From DAOLCO01 sp964612555 (GTDB lineage: Bacteria > Bdellovibrionota_C > UBA2361 > SZUA-149 > DAOLCO01), in contig CAZTBW010000001.1 in assembly GCA_964612555.1 (NCBI GenBank), forward strand, positions 1 to 64,000: 64,000 bases of DNA, in the 5' to 3' direction. Shown piece after piece: positions 15,350 to 24,629 of this stretch; positions within the stretch are counted from its first letter, which is position 1, and every line of letters starts with the position of its first letter. A program made the translations under genes and the position numbers. The notes below the pieces were generated by a model that saw nothing but the letters and a program-made list of their open reading frames with translations, was not told the DNA's origin and did not search any database.

Positions 15350-18300
15350 ATGCCTAAAAGAAAAGATTTACATTCGATACTTATTATTGGGTCGGGACCA
15401 ATTGTTATTGGTCAGGCGTGTGAGTTTGATTATTCAGGTACTCAGGCGGTGAAGGCTCTGAAGGAAGAAGGGTTTAGGGTGATATTAATCAATTCCAATC
15501 CGGCAACAATAATGACCGATCAGGGTTTTGCGGATGTAACCTACATAGAACCAATCACTGCTGAGTTTGTTGAAAAGATTATTGAAAAAGAAAGACCTGA
15601 CGCTCTGCTACCTACCATTGGCGGTCAGACCGCCTTGAATGTGACTCTGGAACTGGATGAGCGAGGTGTTTTTGAACGCTATGGAGTGGAGCTTATTGGT
15701 GCAAGTGTTGCTGCAATTAAAGCCGCTGAGGATAGAGATGAGTTCAAAAAGATTGCCGACAGGGTGGGTCTGGAAAGTGCAAAGAGTTTTCTTGTTACAA
15801 ACATGGAACAGGCTCGTGAAGCAGTGAAAGAGCTTGGGTATCCATTCATTATCAGACCTTCAAGAACACTTGGAGGAAGTGGAGGTGGGGTTGTTTCTTC
15901 ACCAGATCAATTTGATGAAAAGATTCGTATCGGTTTTGACGCCAGTCCTAATCGGGAACTGTTACTTGAAGAGTCTCTGATTGGTTGGAAAGAAATTGAG
16001 CTTGAGGTCATGCGTGATAAGGCAAATAATGCTGTCATTATTTGCGGAATAGAAAATGTTGACCCTATGGGTGTGCATACTGGTGATTCTATAACGGTGG
16101 CTCCCATCCAGACCTTGACTGATAAAGAGTATCAGTTGTTACGAGACAAGGCGCTCAGGCTTGTGAGTGAGATCGGCGTAGATACCGGTGGTTCAAATGT
16201 TCAGTTTTCAATAGACCCAAAGACTGGCAGGCAGATAGTTATTGAAATGAACCCTCGAGTGTCGAGAAGTTCTGCTCTTGCTTCCAAGGCGACGGGGTTT
16301 CCAATTGCCAAGATTGCTGCGAAACTGGCAGTTGGCTACACCCTTGATGAATTACCTAATGACATAACAAAAAAGACTCCTGCTTCTTTTGAACCAAGTA
16401 TTGATTATGTGGTTGTAAAGATACCCCGTTTTACTTTTGAGAAATTTCTTGGGGCTGATCGGACACTCGGCACCCAGATGAAGTCGGTTGGTGAGGCTAT
16501 GGCTATTGGGAGAACCTTTGCGGAAGCTCTGCAGAAAGCCGCCCGGTCGCTTGAAACAGGCAGGCATGGTCTTTTGGGAGCTAAACAACTTTTAGAAAAA
16601 GATGTTTCGTCATTACTGGAATCTTTAAAAATTCCAACTGAAAACAGATTATTTCTCGCAGCTCGGGCATTAGAACTGGGTGCTACGGTGTCCCAGGTTG
16701 TTGAATACAGTACTTTTGATCCATGGTTTGTATCTGAGATAAAGAAGATTGTTGATCTTGAGAAACGTATTGAAGGTGTTTCATTAGACTCAATTTCCAG
16801 GGAGTTTCTTCTGCAATTAAAAAGGAATGGTACCAGTGACAGACGTATTGCCTTTCTTACCGGAGCGAAAGAATCGGAGGTTAGATCGTATCGGCATAGT
16901 CTCGGGCTTAGACCTGCATTTAAAAAAGTTGATACTTGTGCTGCCGAGTTCGCCTCAGATACTCCGTATTTATATTCGAGTTACGAATCACAGTCTGATT
17001 CTGCTCCTTCAGATAAGAAGAAAGTTGTAATACTTGGTGGGGGTCCTAATAGAATAGGGCAGGGTCTTGAGTTTGATTACTGTTGTGTGCATGCCGCAAT
17101 GGCGCTTCATGATGCCGGTTTTGAAGCAATTATGTATAACTGTAATCCGGAGACGGTCTCGACTGATTATGACACCAGTGATCGTTTGTATTTTGAGCCA
17201 CTTACTCTGGAAGATGTGATTGAAGTTTTACATCGTGAAAACCCATATGGTGTGATAGTGCAGTACGGTGGGCAGACTCCACTTAAGTTATCGCTGGCAC
17301 TGGAAGAAGCAGGGTTTCCCATTATAGGAACGAGCCCAAAATCAATTGAGCTTGCAGAAGACAGGAAAAAATTCAGTGTGCTCATTGATGAGCTTGGACT
17401 TCGTCAGGCAGAGAGTGGTACTGCTATAAATCGGGATGAAGCACTGGATGTAGCAAAAAGAATTGGCTATCCTCTGATGGTGAGACCATCCTATGTTCTT
17501 GGTGGGCGTGCCATGGCTATTATTCATTCTGATGAGGAGCTTGAGCGTTACGTTACTGAAAGTGTTGAAGTTTCAGAAGATCGTCCGGTGCTCCTTGATC
17601 GATTCCTTGATGATGCTATCGAGGTTGATGTTGATGCAGTTTCTGACGGAAATGAGTTTATTGTGTGCGGTATCGTAGAGCATATAGAGCGTGCCGGGAT
17701 TCATTCCGGAGACAGTTCCTTTAGCTTGCCTACTCAGAACCTCTCTTTGGATATGTTGCAGGAGATAGAGAGAAGTACCAAGTCGCTTCTTTCTGCATGT
17801 TCTGTAAAGGGTTTGATGAATGTTCAGTATGCAATCAGACAAGGTGAATTGTATGTACTGGAGGTAAACCCTCGTGCGTCAAGAAGTGTTCCTTTTATTT
17901 CAAAAGTTACAGGGGTTCCCTGGGCAAAAGTTGCGGCACGGGTGATGAGTGGAGAGTCTATTGAGGAACTTGCGGCTGTTGCCGGGTATGGACCCATTCT
18001 GAAATTCAGGGACTATACTGAAGCTGTCAAGAAATTACCATTTGTCGCTGTTAAGGCTTCGGTTTTTCCTTTTATAAAATTCCCGGGGATTGATGCCGTG
18101 TTGGGTCCTGAGATGAGGTCAACGGGTGAGGTGATGGGAGTCGATAGAGAGGTGGCAGGTGCTTTTGCCAGGTCTCAGATTGCGTGCTCAAATAAGTTAC
18201 CTGAAGCCGGGGTTGTCTTTTACAGTGTTAAAGATCAGGATAAGGAAGCTTCCCTTCCAATTATTCGAATGATCAGGGAGCTTGGTTTTTCTATACTGGC

Positions 18301-18625
18301 GACCAGAGGGAGTGCCAGGTTTCTTAAAGATAATGATGTGCAGTGCGAAGAGATCAATAAAGTGAGGGAAGGTTCGCCTCATGTGGTTGATGAGCTTCAG
18401 GCGGGGAAAATAGCAATGGTAATAAATACTCCTGAGGGTTCTCAGCCACTTCTGGATTCTCGTTCCATAAGGAGTACTTCTATTCAGATGAGAGTCCCGC
18501 TTTTTACCACTCTGGCTGCGGCTGAAGCAGCCGGAAGGGCTATCAGGAATAAAAAGAATGATAAAGGTCTGGATGTAAAATCGATTCAGGATTATATTGA
18601 GAGCTTTCATAGTGTATTAAAATAG
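15350..18625 (+). CDS. carB: Carbamoyl phosphate synthase large subunit
   Basis: CarB, 1091 residues, holds the two homologous ATP-grasp halves that make carbamoyl phosphate. The first half opens with SILIIGSGPIVIGQACEFDY and the second with VVILGGGPNRIGQGLEFDYC near residue 560; the final 140 residues are the MGS-like allosteric domain where UMP and ornithine act. The synthase feeds both pyrimidine and arginine synthesis; its place behind pyrC and carA and the PyrR leader suggests it is governed by pyrimidine supply here. No truncation or frameshift. Confidence 0.97.
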   Translation: MPKRKDLHSILIIGSGPIVIGQACEFDYSGTQAVKALKEEGFRVILINSNPATIMTDQGFADVTYIEPITAEFVEKIIEKERPDALLPTIGGQTALNVTLELDERGVFERYGVELIGASVAAIKAAEDRDEFKKIADRVGLESAKSFLVTNMEQAREAVKELGYPFIIRPSRTLGGSGGGVVSSPDQFDEKIRIGFDASPNRELLLEESLIGWKEIELEVMRDKANNAVIICGIENVDPMGVHTGDSITVAPIQTLTDKEYQLLRDKALRLVSEIGVDTGGSNVQFSIDPKTGRQIVIEMNPRVSRSSALASKATGFPIAKIAAKLAVGYTLDELPNDITKKTPASFEPSIDYVVVKIPRFTFEKFLGADRTLGTQMKSVGEAMAIGRTFAEALQKAARSLETGRHGLLGAKQLLEKDVSSLLESLKIPTENRLFLAARALELGATVSQVVEYSTFDPWFVSEIKKIVDLEKRIEGVSLDSISREFLLQLKRNGTSDRRIAFLTGAKESEVRSYRHSLGLRPAFKKVDTCAAEFASDTPYLYSSYESQSDSAPSDKKKVVILGGGPNRIGQGLEFDYCCVHAAMALHDAGFEAIMYNCNPETVSTDYDTSDRLYFEPLTLEDVIEVLHRENPYGVIVQYGGQTPLKLSLALEEAGFPIIGTSPKSIELAEDRKKFSVLIDELGLRQAESGTAINRDEALDVAKRIGYPLMVRPSYVLGGRAMAIIHSDEELERYVTESVEVSEDRPVLLDRFLDDAIEVDVDAVSDGNEFIVCGIVEHIERAGIHSGDSSFSLPTQNLSLDMLQEIERSTKSLLSACSVKGLMNVQYAIRQGELYVLEVNPRASRSVPFISKVTGVPWAKVAARVMSGESIEELAAVAGYGPILKFRDYTEAVKKLPFVAVKASVFPFIKFPGIDAVLGPEMRSTGEVMGVDREVAGAFARSQIACSNKLPEAGVVFYSVKDQDKEASLPIIRMIRELGFSILATRGSARFLKDNDVQCEEINKVREGSPHVVDELQAGKIAMVINTPEGSQPLLDSRSIRSTSIQMRVPLFTTLAAAEAAGRAIRNKKNDKGLDVKSIQDYIESFHSVLK

Positions 18626-18634
18626 TTAAGTACA

Positions 18635-19117
18635 ATGACTTTAAGAACTCCCATGACAAGAAAGAGCCATGAATTTCTCAAAGAAGAAATTCAGCGGCTT
18701 AAAGGTATTGAACGCCCAAAGGCATCAAAGGCTATTGAAATAGCCCGTGCGCATGGTGATCTTTCTGAAAATGCTGAATATGATGCAGCAAAAGAAGCGC
18801 AAGGAATGCTTGAAGCGAAAATAAGAGATATCGAGTCAAAACTTGCTACTGCGCAGGTTGTGGATATTTCCAAACTCTCCGGAGAAAGGGTGGTGTTTGG
18901 AGCCACGGTTGAGATTGAGGACGCAGATACTGGTGAATCTAGAAGATTAATGATCGTTGGCGAAGATGAAGCCGATGTTGCCAAGGGGATGATTTCTTAT
19001 CAATCACCTATTGCGAGAGCCCTTATTGGTAAGGAAGTAGGTGATCTTGCAAAGGTTCGTCTGCCTGCCGGGGAAAAAGAGTATGAAATAATGGCAGTTG
19101 AATTTATAGAAACATAG
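18635..19117 (+). CDS. greA: Transcription elongation factor GreA
   Basis: GreA, 160 residues, rescues backtracked RNA polymerase by stimulating transcript cleavage. The N-terminal coiled coil contains the acidic tip GDLSENAEYDAAKEAQ (about 46-61), which holds the catalytic Asp/Glu pair, and the C-terminal FKBP-like domain follows from about residue 85. The MTLRTPMT beginning aligns with the usual start of the family, so ATG 18635 is chosen over ATG 18653. It lies 9 bp behind carB as last gene of the pyr operon, a carB-greA linkage seen in many proteobacteria. Confidence 0.95.
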   Translation: MTLRTPMTRKSHEFLKEEIQRLKGIERPKASKAIEIARAHGDLSENAEYDAAKEAQGMLEAKIRDIESKLATAQVVDISKLSGERVVFGATVEIEDADTGESRRLMIVGEDEADVAKGMISYQSPIARALIGKEVGDLAKVRLPAGEKEYEIMAVEFIET

Positions 19118-19438
19118 TAGTTTTCTATATTATTTAAGATTTTATCTATAATTCTTATAAAAATCATTAAAAATATTGAATTTTGTGCTTTGTTGTGATA
19201 GCTTTCCTGCCATCGGTGTGTCTGTAGTTGGTGCCTGATTTCAGGGGTTTTGTTTGTTTTATCCTTCGTAGGAGATTTTACTTGATTGACACTTTATGGA
19301 GTTTTGTGTCGGTCGTTATGGGGTTTCTCACATTTTAGTTTTGTACGTTGTTGAATACGAGGGATTATCTAAATCCCTTTTTTTGTGTTTTCTGTTTGTC
19401 GTGTTGTGTGGGGCGGAATTTTTTAACTTGAGTATTTT
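19118..19438 (+). other. greA-rimP intergenic region / rimP leader
   Basis: A 321-bp T-rich stretch on the plus strand with no coding potential. A TTGACA at 19286-19291 resembles a -35 element but lacks a good -10 at 16-18 bp. The only strong signal is the terminator-like hairpin at 19361-19384. In many bacteria the rimP-nusA-infB operon has a long leader with such an element, often autoregulated through NusA. Confidence 0.5.
19361..19384 (+). terminator. Intrinsic terminator-like hairpin in the rimP leader
   Basis: GGGATT and AATCCC pair around a 5-nt loop (19361-19377) and are followed directly by seven T residues. The position, about 60 bp before rimP and 245 bp after greA, fits either the end of the pyr-greA transcript or an attenuator for the rimP-nusA-infB operon. 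Confidence 0.6.
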
Positions 19439-19936
19439 ATGAGCAGTATAAAACTTGAACAATTTATTGACCCTCAGGATAAGCTCTGGGAGTTCGTTGA
19501 AAATATTGTAAAAGGGGAAGGTTTCTCCCTCTACGATATTATCAAACCAAGACAAGGTCTTCTTCGGGTTTTTATTGACTCCTTGGTCGACTCTCCGGCA
19601 GGAGATTCCAAAAGAGGGTCTGGAGTGAATGCTGATGATTGTATTACTGTGTGCAGGCGCTTGATGGATGCTTTGGCGGTTGAGGGTAGTGCGCTTGGAG
19701 TTGGAGCGAGCCCCGATCTTGAAGTTTCATCGCCCGGGCTTGATAGAGTAATGCGACTTGATGAGCATTTTTCTTCCGGGATTGGCAGTAAGGTTAAGCT
19801 TTGGCTTGAGGGGGAGGCTGTTACGGGAGTTCTTGAAGATTATAAAATGAACACTTTGTATTTCAAAGGAGTTGAAAGTGCTGAAGTTTCTCAGATCCCA
19901 TTTTCAGATGTGAGAAAAGCACAAAAGATTTTTTAG
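19439..19936 (+). CDS. rimP: Ribosome maturation factor RimP
   Basis: RimP, 165 residues, assists 30S subunit maturation. The N-terminal domain has the strand-rich LEVSSPGLDRVM motif (about 98-109), the most conserved feature of the family, and the C-terminal SH3-like domain ends with IPFSDVRKAQ. First gene of the rimP-nusA-infB-rbfA-nrnA-truB series, the standard operon order. The internal loop GDSKRGSGVNADD (about 57-69) is longer than in E. coli. Confidence 0.9.
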   Translation: MSSIKLEQFIDPQDKLWEFVENIVKGEGFSLYDIIKPRQGLLRVFIDSLVDSPAGDSKRGSGVNADDCITVCRRLMDALAVEGSALGVGASPDLEVSSPGLDRVMRLDEHFSSGIGSKVKLWLEGEAVTGVLEDYKMNTLYFKGVESAEVSQIPFSDVRKAQKIF

Positions 19937-19987
19937 AGTAGAGGAAAATTTTAATTTACTTATATATTATTGGTTAAGGAAGTTAAC

Positions 19988-21499
19988 ATGGGAATTAAAT
20001 TCGATTTAGATCAGATCATCAGTCAGGTGGGAAGAGATAAGGGTATTAACAAGCAGACCCTTGTAGATGCACTTGAGTCAGCGGTGCTTAGCGCTGCAAA
20101 AAAGCATTTCGGACATAATCTCAACCTTGAAGCTACCTACAATCCTGATGTGGGTGAAATAGAGGTACACGAATTTAAAACAGTTGTTGCTGAAAAGTCT
20201 CATATTGATGATGCGGCAACACAGGTAACACTTGCTGAAGCCAGAAAGAGCTTTGACCCTGATTGTGAAGTGGGTGATGAAATTGGGAAGAAGCTTGACT
20301 CAACCGTCCTTGGGAGAATCGCTGCCCAGACTGCTAAACAAGTTATCAGCCAAAAACTTAGAGATGCCGAGCGTGATATTATTTTTTCTGAATACAAAGA
20401 CAGAAAAGGTGAAATCGTCAGTGGTATTGTTCAGAGATTTGAAAAAGGAAACCTCATTGTAAACCTGGGAAGAACCGATGCGATTTTACCCCAAAGGGAA
20501 CAGATATCGAGAGAAAGATACAGACAGGGCGATAGAATCAGAGCAATGATACTTGATATCTATCCTATCAGTCGGGGACCTCAGGTAGTCCTTACCAGAA
20601 GCCATCCGGAGCTTATGAGAAAACTTTTTGAAACGGCAGTACCAGAGATTGGTGAGGGTATTATTGAGATTAAGAGTGTGGCTAGAGAGCCGGGTGAACG
20701 CGCGAAAATTGCCGTATATTCCAGTGATCCAAATGTTGACCCTGTGGGCGCTTGTGTTGGGGTAAAAGGAACAAGAGTTCAGTCTGTGGTGTCTGAGCTT
20801 CGTGGAGAAAAGATAGATATTGTCACCTGGACTCCGGATGCTCCGAGTTTTGTTGCCCGAGCCCTTAGTCCTGCTGATGTGGTCAGGGTGATAGTGGATG
20901 AAGAAGAGCATTCAATGGAAGTAGTGGTTTCAGATGACCAGCTTTCGCTTGCAATTGGGCGAAAAGGTCAAAACGTGAAGCTTGCAACCAAGCTTTCTGG
21001 TTGGAAGATTGATGTAAGAAGTGAGTCGCTTGCGGAAGAAGAATCAAAACGGGCAAGAGAAGCACTTGAATCCATATCGGGAATCGGGATTGGCGAATCT
21101 GAGCTTCTGTTTCAGGAAGGATACAGGAGTGTGTATGAGGTTGCTCACGCAACGCTTGATGAACTGCTTGCTATTGAAGGTTTAGATCAGGCACGTGCTT
21201 CTGAAATCCTTGAATCAGCAAAGAAACTTGCTGAAGAGCAAAATCTGGATGGCAGTGAGCTTGATAGTGGTCATAAAAAGATCACTGATATTGATCAGCT
21301 TATTCTACCTGAAGAGGTCAGAGAGATGCTTGTTGATAATGGTTTTGATTCTATTCAAAGTATTGCTCCCCTAAGTCCGGATGATCTTGTGGAGCAGGCG
21401 GGCTTACGACCTGAAGAGGCTGAGATTGTATGCAGCGCAACTGAGGCATTTTTACGAGTGCAGTCAAATCCCCAGTCAATCCCCTCCGGGCTTGCATAG
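19988..21499 (+). CDS. nusA: Transcription termination/antitermination protein NusA
   Basis: NusA binds RNA polymerase and nascent RNA to control pausing, termination and antitermination. Order of domains: N-terminal polymerase-binding domain (about 1-125), S1 domain with EIVSGIVQRFEKGNLIVNLG, KH1 with SVAREPGERAKIAVYS, KH2 with the LAIGRKGQNVKLAT motif, then two C-terminal helix-hairpin-helix acidic repeats (about 355-412 and 425-485), an arrangement shared with E. coli. ATG 19988 is chosen because AAGGAAG lies just before it; TTG 19970 is in frame. About 503 residues. Confidence 0.96.
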   Translation: MGIKFDLDQIISQVGRDKGINKQTLVDALESAVLSAAKKHFGHNLNLEATYNPDVGEIEVHEFKTVVAEKSHIDDAATQVTLAEARKSFDPDCEVGDEIGKKLDSTVLGRIAAQTAKQVISQKLRDAERDIIFSEYKDRKGEIVSGIVQRFEKGNLIVNLGRTDAILPQREQISRERYRQGDRIRAMILDIYPISRGPQVVLTRSHPELMRKLFETAVPEIGEGIIEIKSVAREPGERAKIAVYSSDPNVDPVGACVGVKGTRVQSVVSELRGEKIDIVTWTPDAPSFVARALSPADVVRVIVDEEEHSMEVVVSDDQLSLAIGRKGQNVKLATKLSGWKIDVRSESLAEEESKRAREALESISGIGIGESELLFQEGYRSVYEVAHATLDELLAIEGLDQARASEILESAKKLAEEQNLDGSELDSGHKKITDIDQLILPEEVREMLVDNGFDSIQSIAPLSPDDLVEQAGLRPEEAEIVCSATEAFLRVQSNPQSIPSGLA

Positions 21500-21558
21500 G
21501 TTTTTGTCTGCTGAGAGGTGAGAGAAGTTTTTTAATGATAGAAGAAGTGTAGATATTT

Positions 21559-24252
21559 ATGTCTAAAATGCGAATTTATGAGCTTGCTAAAGAACTTGGT
21601 GTGGAAAACAAGGAAGTTCTTGAGCTGTGTAAGCTCCTGGGGATTGAGAGTAAAACTTCTCATTCAAATGCGATATCTGATAATGAAGCGGATAAGATTC
21701 GTCGGCATCTTCTTCGTGAATCTAAAACTGATGTGGATACTGAGCGTGAACTGAAGGTTGAAGGTGGTGTTGTTACAGAGAAGCGTGTGAGTGGTAACGT
21801 CATCAGAAGAAGAAAAAAAGATTCAGAAACGATCAAAGGTGATGAACCGCTTGAACCCGGTATTGATGAGGATGTACTTTCTGTTGAAACTTCTCAGGTT
21901 TCAGCATCTGAGAGTATTGATCAAAAACTGGAAAAAGTCATAAGGGAAGACAGTTCTGAGGTATCCGCTGATTCCAATGAGTCATTTGAGACTGATGATG
22001 GGGAGTCTTATCCCACTGCAAAAGATGAGGGTTTTGAAACAGCCTCAGAGCTAGATGCGGAGCTGGAAGATGATGGAGATTCTGCGGAGAATAGCATTGC
22101 AGAGCTTAGAAAACGGCTTGATGTACGTGCTCCCAAAATTCTCGGTAAAATAAATCTTCCTGTAAAACCTGTTTTGACAAAAAAAGCCGTGTCAAAGGAA
22201 GTTTCTCTTTCTGATGACCCTGTGGTTGAATCTGATTCAGAGGATGGACGTTCTTCTGCGAAGAAGAAAGGTAAAAAAACTCATGTGCATGATACTGACA
22301 GGGATGCCAAAGCAGAAAAAAGGAGCAAGCGTAAGCAAATTCTCTCTAAGGGAGACTTGCTTGATTATGAAGGTGAGCGGGATTTTTATAAGTCCAGAAA
22401 AGATAGAAAAGGTAAAAAGGGTAAAATCGACCCATTGAGTCCTGAAGCTATCGCCGCAAGGGCTGGAAAGAAGCCTATTAAAATTGATGGTGAAGTTACT
22501 GTTGGTGAGATGGCGCACCAGATGAGCCTGAAATCTTCTCAGGTAATTGCGGAATTAATGAAGCTCGGAACAATGGCAAGTATCAATCAGTTACTTGATT
22601 TTGATACTGCTACCATATTGGCTGAAACATTCGGTTTTGAGACTCAGAATACTGAAAAAAGTATTGAGAACATGTTTGATGAGCTGACAAAAGCTGATGA
22701 CCCTGAGTCCTGTGTTCACAGACCGCCCGTTGTTACCGTTATGGGGCACGTTGACCATGGTAAGACTTCACTGCTTGATGCGATTCGTAAAACTTCTGTG
22801 ACTCGGTCTGAAGCGGGAGGTATCACACAGCATATCGGTGCGTACAATGTGAAACTTCCGACAGGTGGTTCTGTAACATTTCTTGATACTCCCGGTCATG
22901 AAGCTTTTACTTCCATGAGAAGTCGTGGGGCTCAGGTTACGGATATTGTAGTTTTGGTAGTTGCTGCGGATGACGGGGTTATGCCTCAGACTATTGAAGC
23001 AGTTAACCATGCTCAGGCTGCCGGAGTTCCGATCATTGTTGCTATAAACAAGATGGATAAAGAGGGGGCAAATCCCGATAAGGTAATTAATCAACTTTCA
23101 GAGTTTGGTCTGGTTCCGGAAGACTGGGGCGGTGACACGCTTATGGTTCGACTTTCTGCCTTATCCGGTGAAGGGGTTGATACTTTACTTGAGACACTTA
23201 ATTTACAGTCCGAAATCCTGGAGCTGAAAGCTAACCCGGATCGACCTGCGATTGGTACTATTGTGGAATCAAAAGTTGATAGGGGCAGGGGACCTGTCCT
23301 TACGGTTCTTGTTCAGCAGGGTACCTTGAAAAAAGGTGATATATTCGTAGCTGGTTCCGTATATGGGAAGGTCAGAGCGCTTATAAGTGATGATGGCTCT
23401 CAGGTTGATCAGGCGAGTCCTTCAATACCGGTGGAAGTTCTCGGAGCTTCTGCTACTGCCGAAGCGGGGGATGATTTTATTATCACAAACGATGAGGCGC
23501 AAGCCAGATTTATTGCTGAAGAGCGTGAGCAGAGAAAGAAGAAAAAGGAACTTGCGCTTGCCAGTTCATCTTCAGTTGTTGGTATGCCGCTTACGATGGA
23601 GCGTTTTTCGGAGATACTTACAACAACTGCCGAGAAGAAAGACCTCCCGGTTATTGTCAAGGTAGATGTTCAGGGTTCACTGGATGCGGTTGTTGGTAGC
23701 ATCATGAACTTAAGTAATGAGGAAATACAGGTAAAAGTGATTCACAAGGGAGTGGGTGCGGTAAGTGAGAATGATGTTCAGCTTGCTTCAGCTTCCAAAG
23801 CTATCATTGTTGCATTTAACGTACGTCCCGACACCAGAGCAATTCAATTGATTGAAGGTGAAGGAATACCCATACTTCAGTCACGGGTTATCTATGAAAT
23901 TGTAGATGCGGTTAAAGAGGCTTTGCAGGGCAGAATGGCTCCCAAGTTTCAAGAAAAACTTCTTGGAAGAGTTGAAGTTCGTCAGACCTTTAAGGTTCCT
24001 AAAGAGGGCACGGTTGCGGGGTCATATGTTCTTGATGGTACCATCTCGAGAAATGCCAAGGTTCGGCTTCTTCGTGATGGGATTATTGTACATGAAGGCA
24101 AAATGTCCAGCCTTAAGAGATTTAAGGATGATGTGCGGGAAGTTCAGGCTGGTTATGAGTGTGGTATTGCCATTGAAGGATATAGTGATATCAAGGATGG
24201 TGATATAATTGAAGTATTTAAAGTGGAAGAAGTGAGTCTCAGACCTCACTAG
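21559..24252 (+). CDS. infB: Translation initiation factor IF-2
   Basis: IF-2 is the GTPase that positions fMet-tRNA on the 30S subunit. At 897 residues it has a long, highly charged N-terminal part (acidic about 50-190, basic about 220-300), an IF2_N domain (SLKSSQVIAELMKLGTMASI) and the G domain with VMGHVDHGKTSLLDAIRKT (about 395-413), DTPGHEAF, and NKMDKEGANP. The beta-barrel and fMet-binding domains follow to the C-terminus. A first small IF2_N-like helix pair is at the very start (MRIYELAKELGVENKEVLEL). Placed between nusA and rbfA as usual. Confidence 0.97.
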   Translation: MSKMRIYELAKELGVENKEVLELCKLLGIESKTSHSNAISDNEADKIRRHLLRESKTDVDTERELKVEGGVVTEKRVSGNVIRRRKKDSETIKGDEPLEPGIDEDVLSVETSQVSASESIDQKLEKVIREDSSEVSADSNESFETDDGESYPTAKDEGFETASELDAELEDDGDSAENSIAELRKRLDVRAPKILGKINLPVKPVLTKKAVSKEVSLSDDPVVESDSEDGRSSAKKKGKKTHVHDTDRDAKAEKRSKRKQILSKGDLLDYEGERDFYKSRKDRKGKKGKIDPLSPEAIAARAGKKPIKIDGEVTVGEMAHQMSLKSSQVIAELMKLGTMASINQLLDFDTATILAETFGFETQNTEKSIENMFDELTKADDPESCVHRPPVVTVMGHVDHGKTSLLDAIRKTSVTRSEAGGITQHIGAYNVKLPTGGSVTFLDTPGHEAFTSMRSRGAQVTDIVVLVVAADDGVMPQTIEAVNHAQAAGVPIIVAINKMDKEGANPDKVINQLSEFGLVPEDWGGDTLMVRLSALSGEGVDTLLETLNLQSEILELKANPDRPAIGTIVESKVDRGRGPVLTVLVQQGTLKKGDIFVAGSVYGKVRALISDDGSQVDQASPSIPVEVLGASATAEAGDDFIITNDEAQARFIAEEREQRKKKKELALASSSSVVGMPLTMERFSEILTTTAEKKDLPVIVKVDVQGSLDAVVGSIMNLSNEEIQVKVIHKGVGAVSENDVQLASASKAIIVAFNVRPDTRAIQLIEGEGIPILQSRVIYEIVDAVKEALQGRMAPKFQEKLLGRVEVRQTFKVPKEGTVAGSYVLDGTISRNAKVRLLRDGIIVHEGKMSSLKRFKDDVREVQAGYECGIAIEGYSDIKDGDIIEVFKVEEVSLRPH

Positions 24253-24266
24253 ATAATAAGGGCGGT

Positions 24267-24626
24267 ATGGCATCACCTCACAGGAAAGAGCGGGTTGAAG
24301 AGCTCTTAAGATCGTTTGTTGCTTCTGAGATTACTCTTATCGAAGAGCCGTTGTTCTCATTGATAACAATAACCAGTGCAAAAGTTTCAAAAGATTTGAA
24401 ACATGCGACTTTATACTGGTGCAGGGCTGCGGGAACGCCATCGGAGCACTCTGATGCCACGACAGATTCGACACTGCGATCAGTAATACCCTATCTTAAA
24501 AAACGTATCGCTGAAGAACTGAATTTACGTTTTGTTCCATCGCTAACGTTCAAGTTTGATAAAACTCCTTTTATGTCTGAGCATATTGATTCATTGTTAA
24601 AAAAAGCTCAATCGGATTTGCATTAG
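24267..24626 (+). CDS. rbfA: Ribosome-binding factor A
   Basis: RbfA, 119 residues, a KH-type factor needed for late 30S maturation and 16S 5'-end processing, also a cold-shock factor. The family pattern is visible as RKERVEELLRSFVASEI at the N-terminus, the ITSAKVSKDLKHATLYW strand and the C-terminal LNLRFVPSLTFKFDKTP. Lies 14 bp after infB and 3 bp before nrnA, in the standard operon position. Confidence 0.92.
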   Translation: MASPHRKERVEELLRSFVASEITLIEEPLFSLITITSAKVSKDLKHATLYWCRAAGTPSEHSDATTDSTLRSVIPYLKKRIAEELNLRFVPSLTFKFDKTPFMSEHIDSLLKKAQSDLH

Positions 24627-24629
24627 AGA

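Noticed and set aside
19286..19320. TTGACA promoter in the greA-rimP gap
   Set aside because: No -10 element at acceptable spacing.
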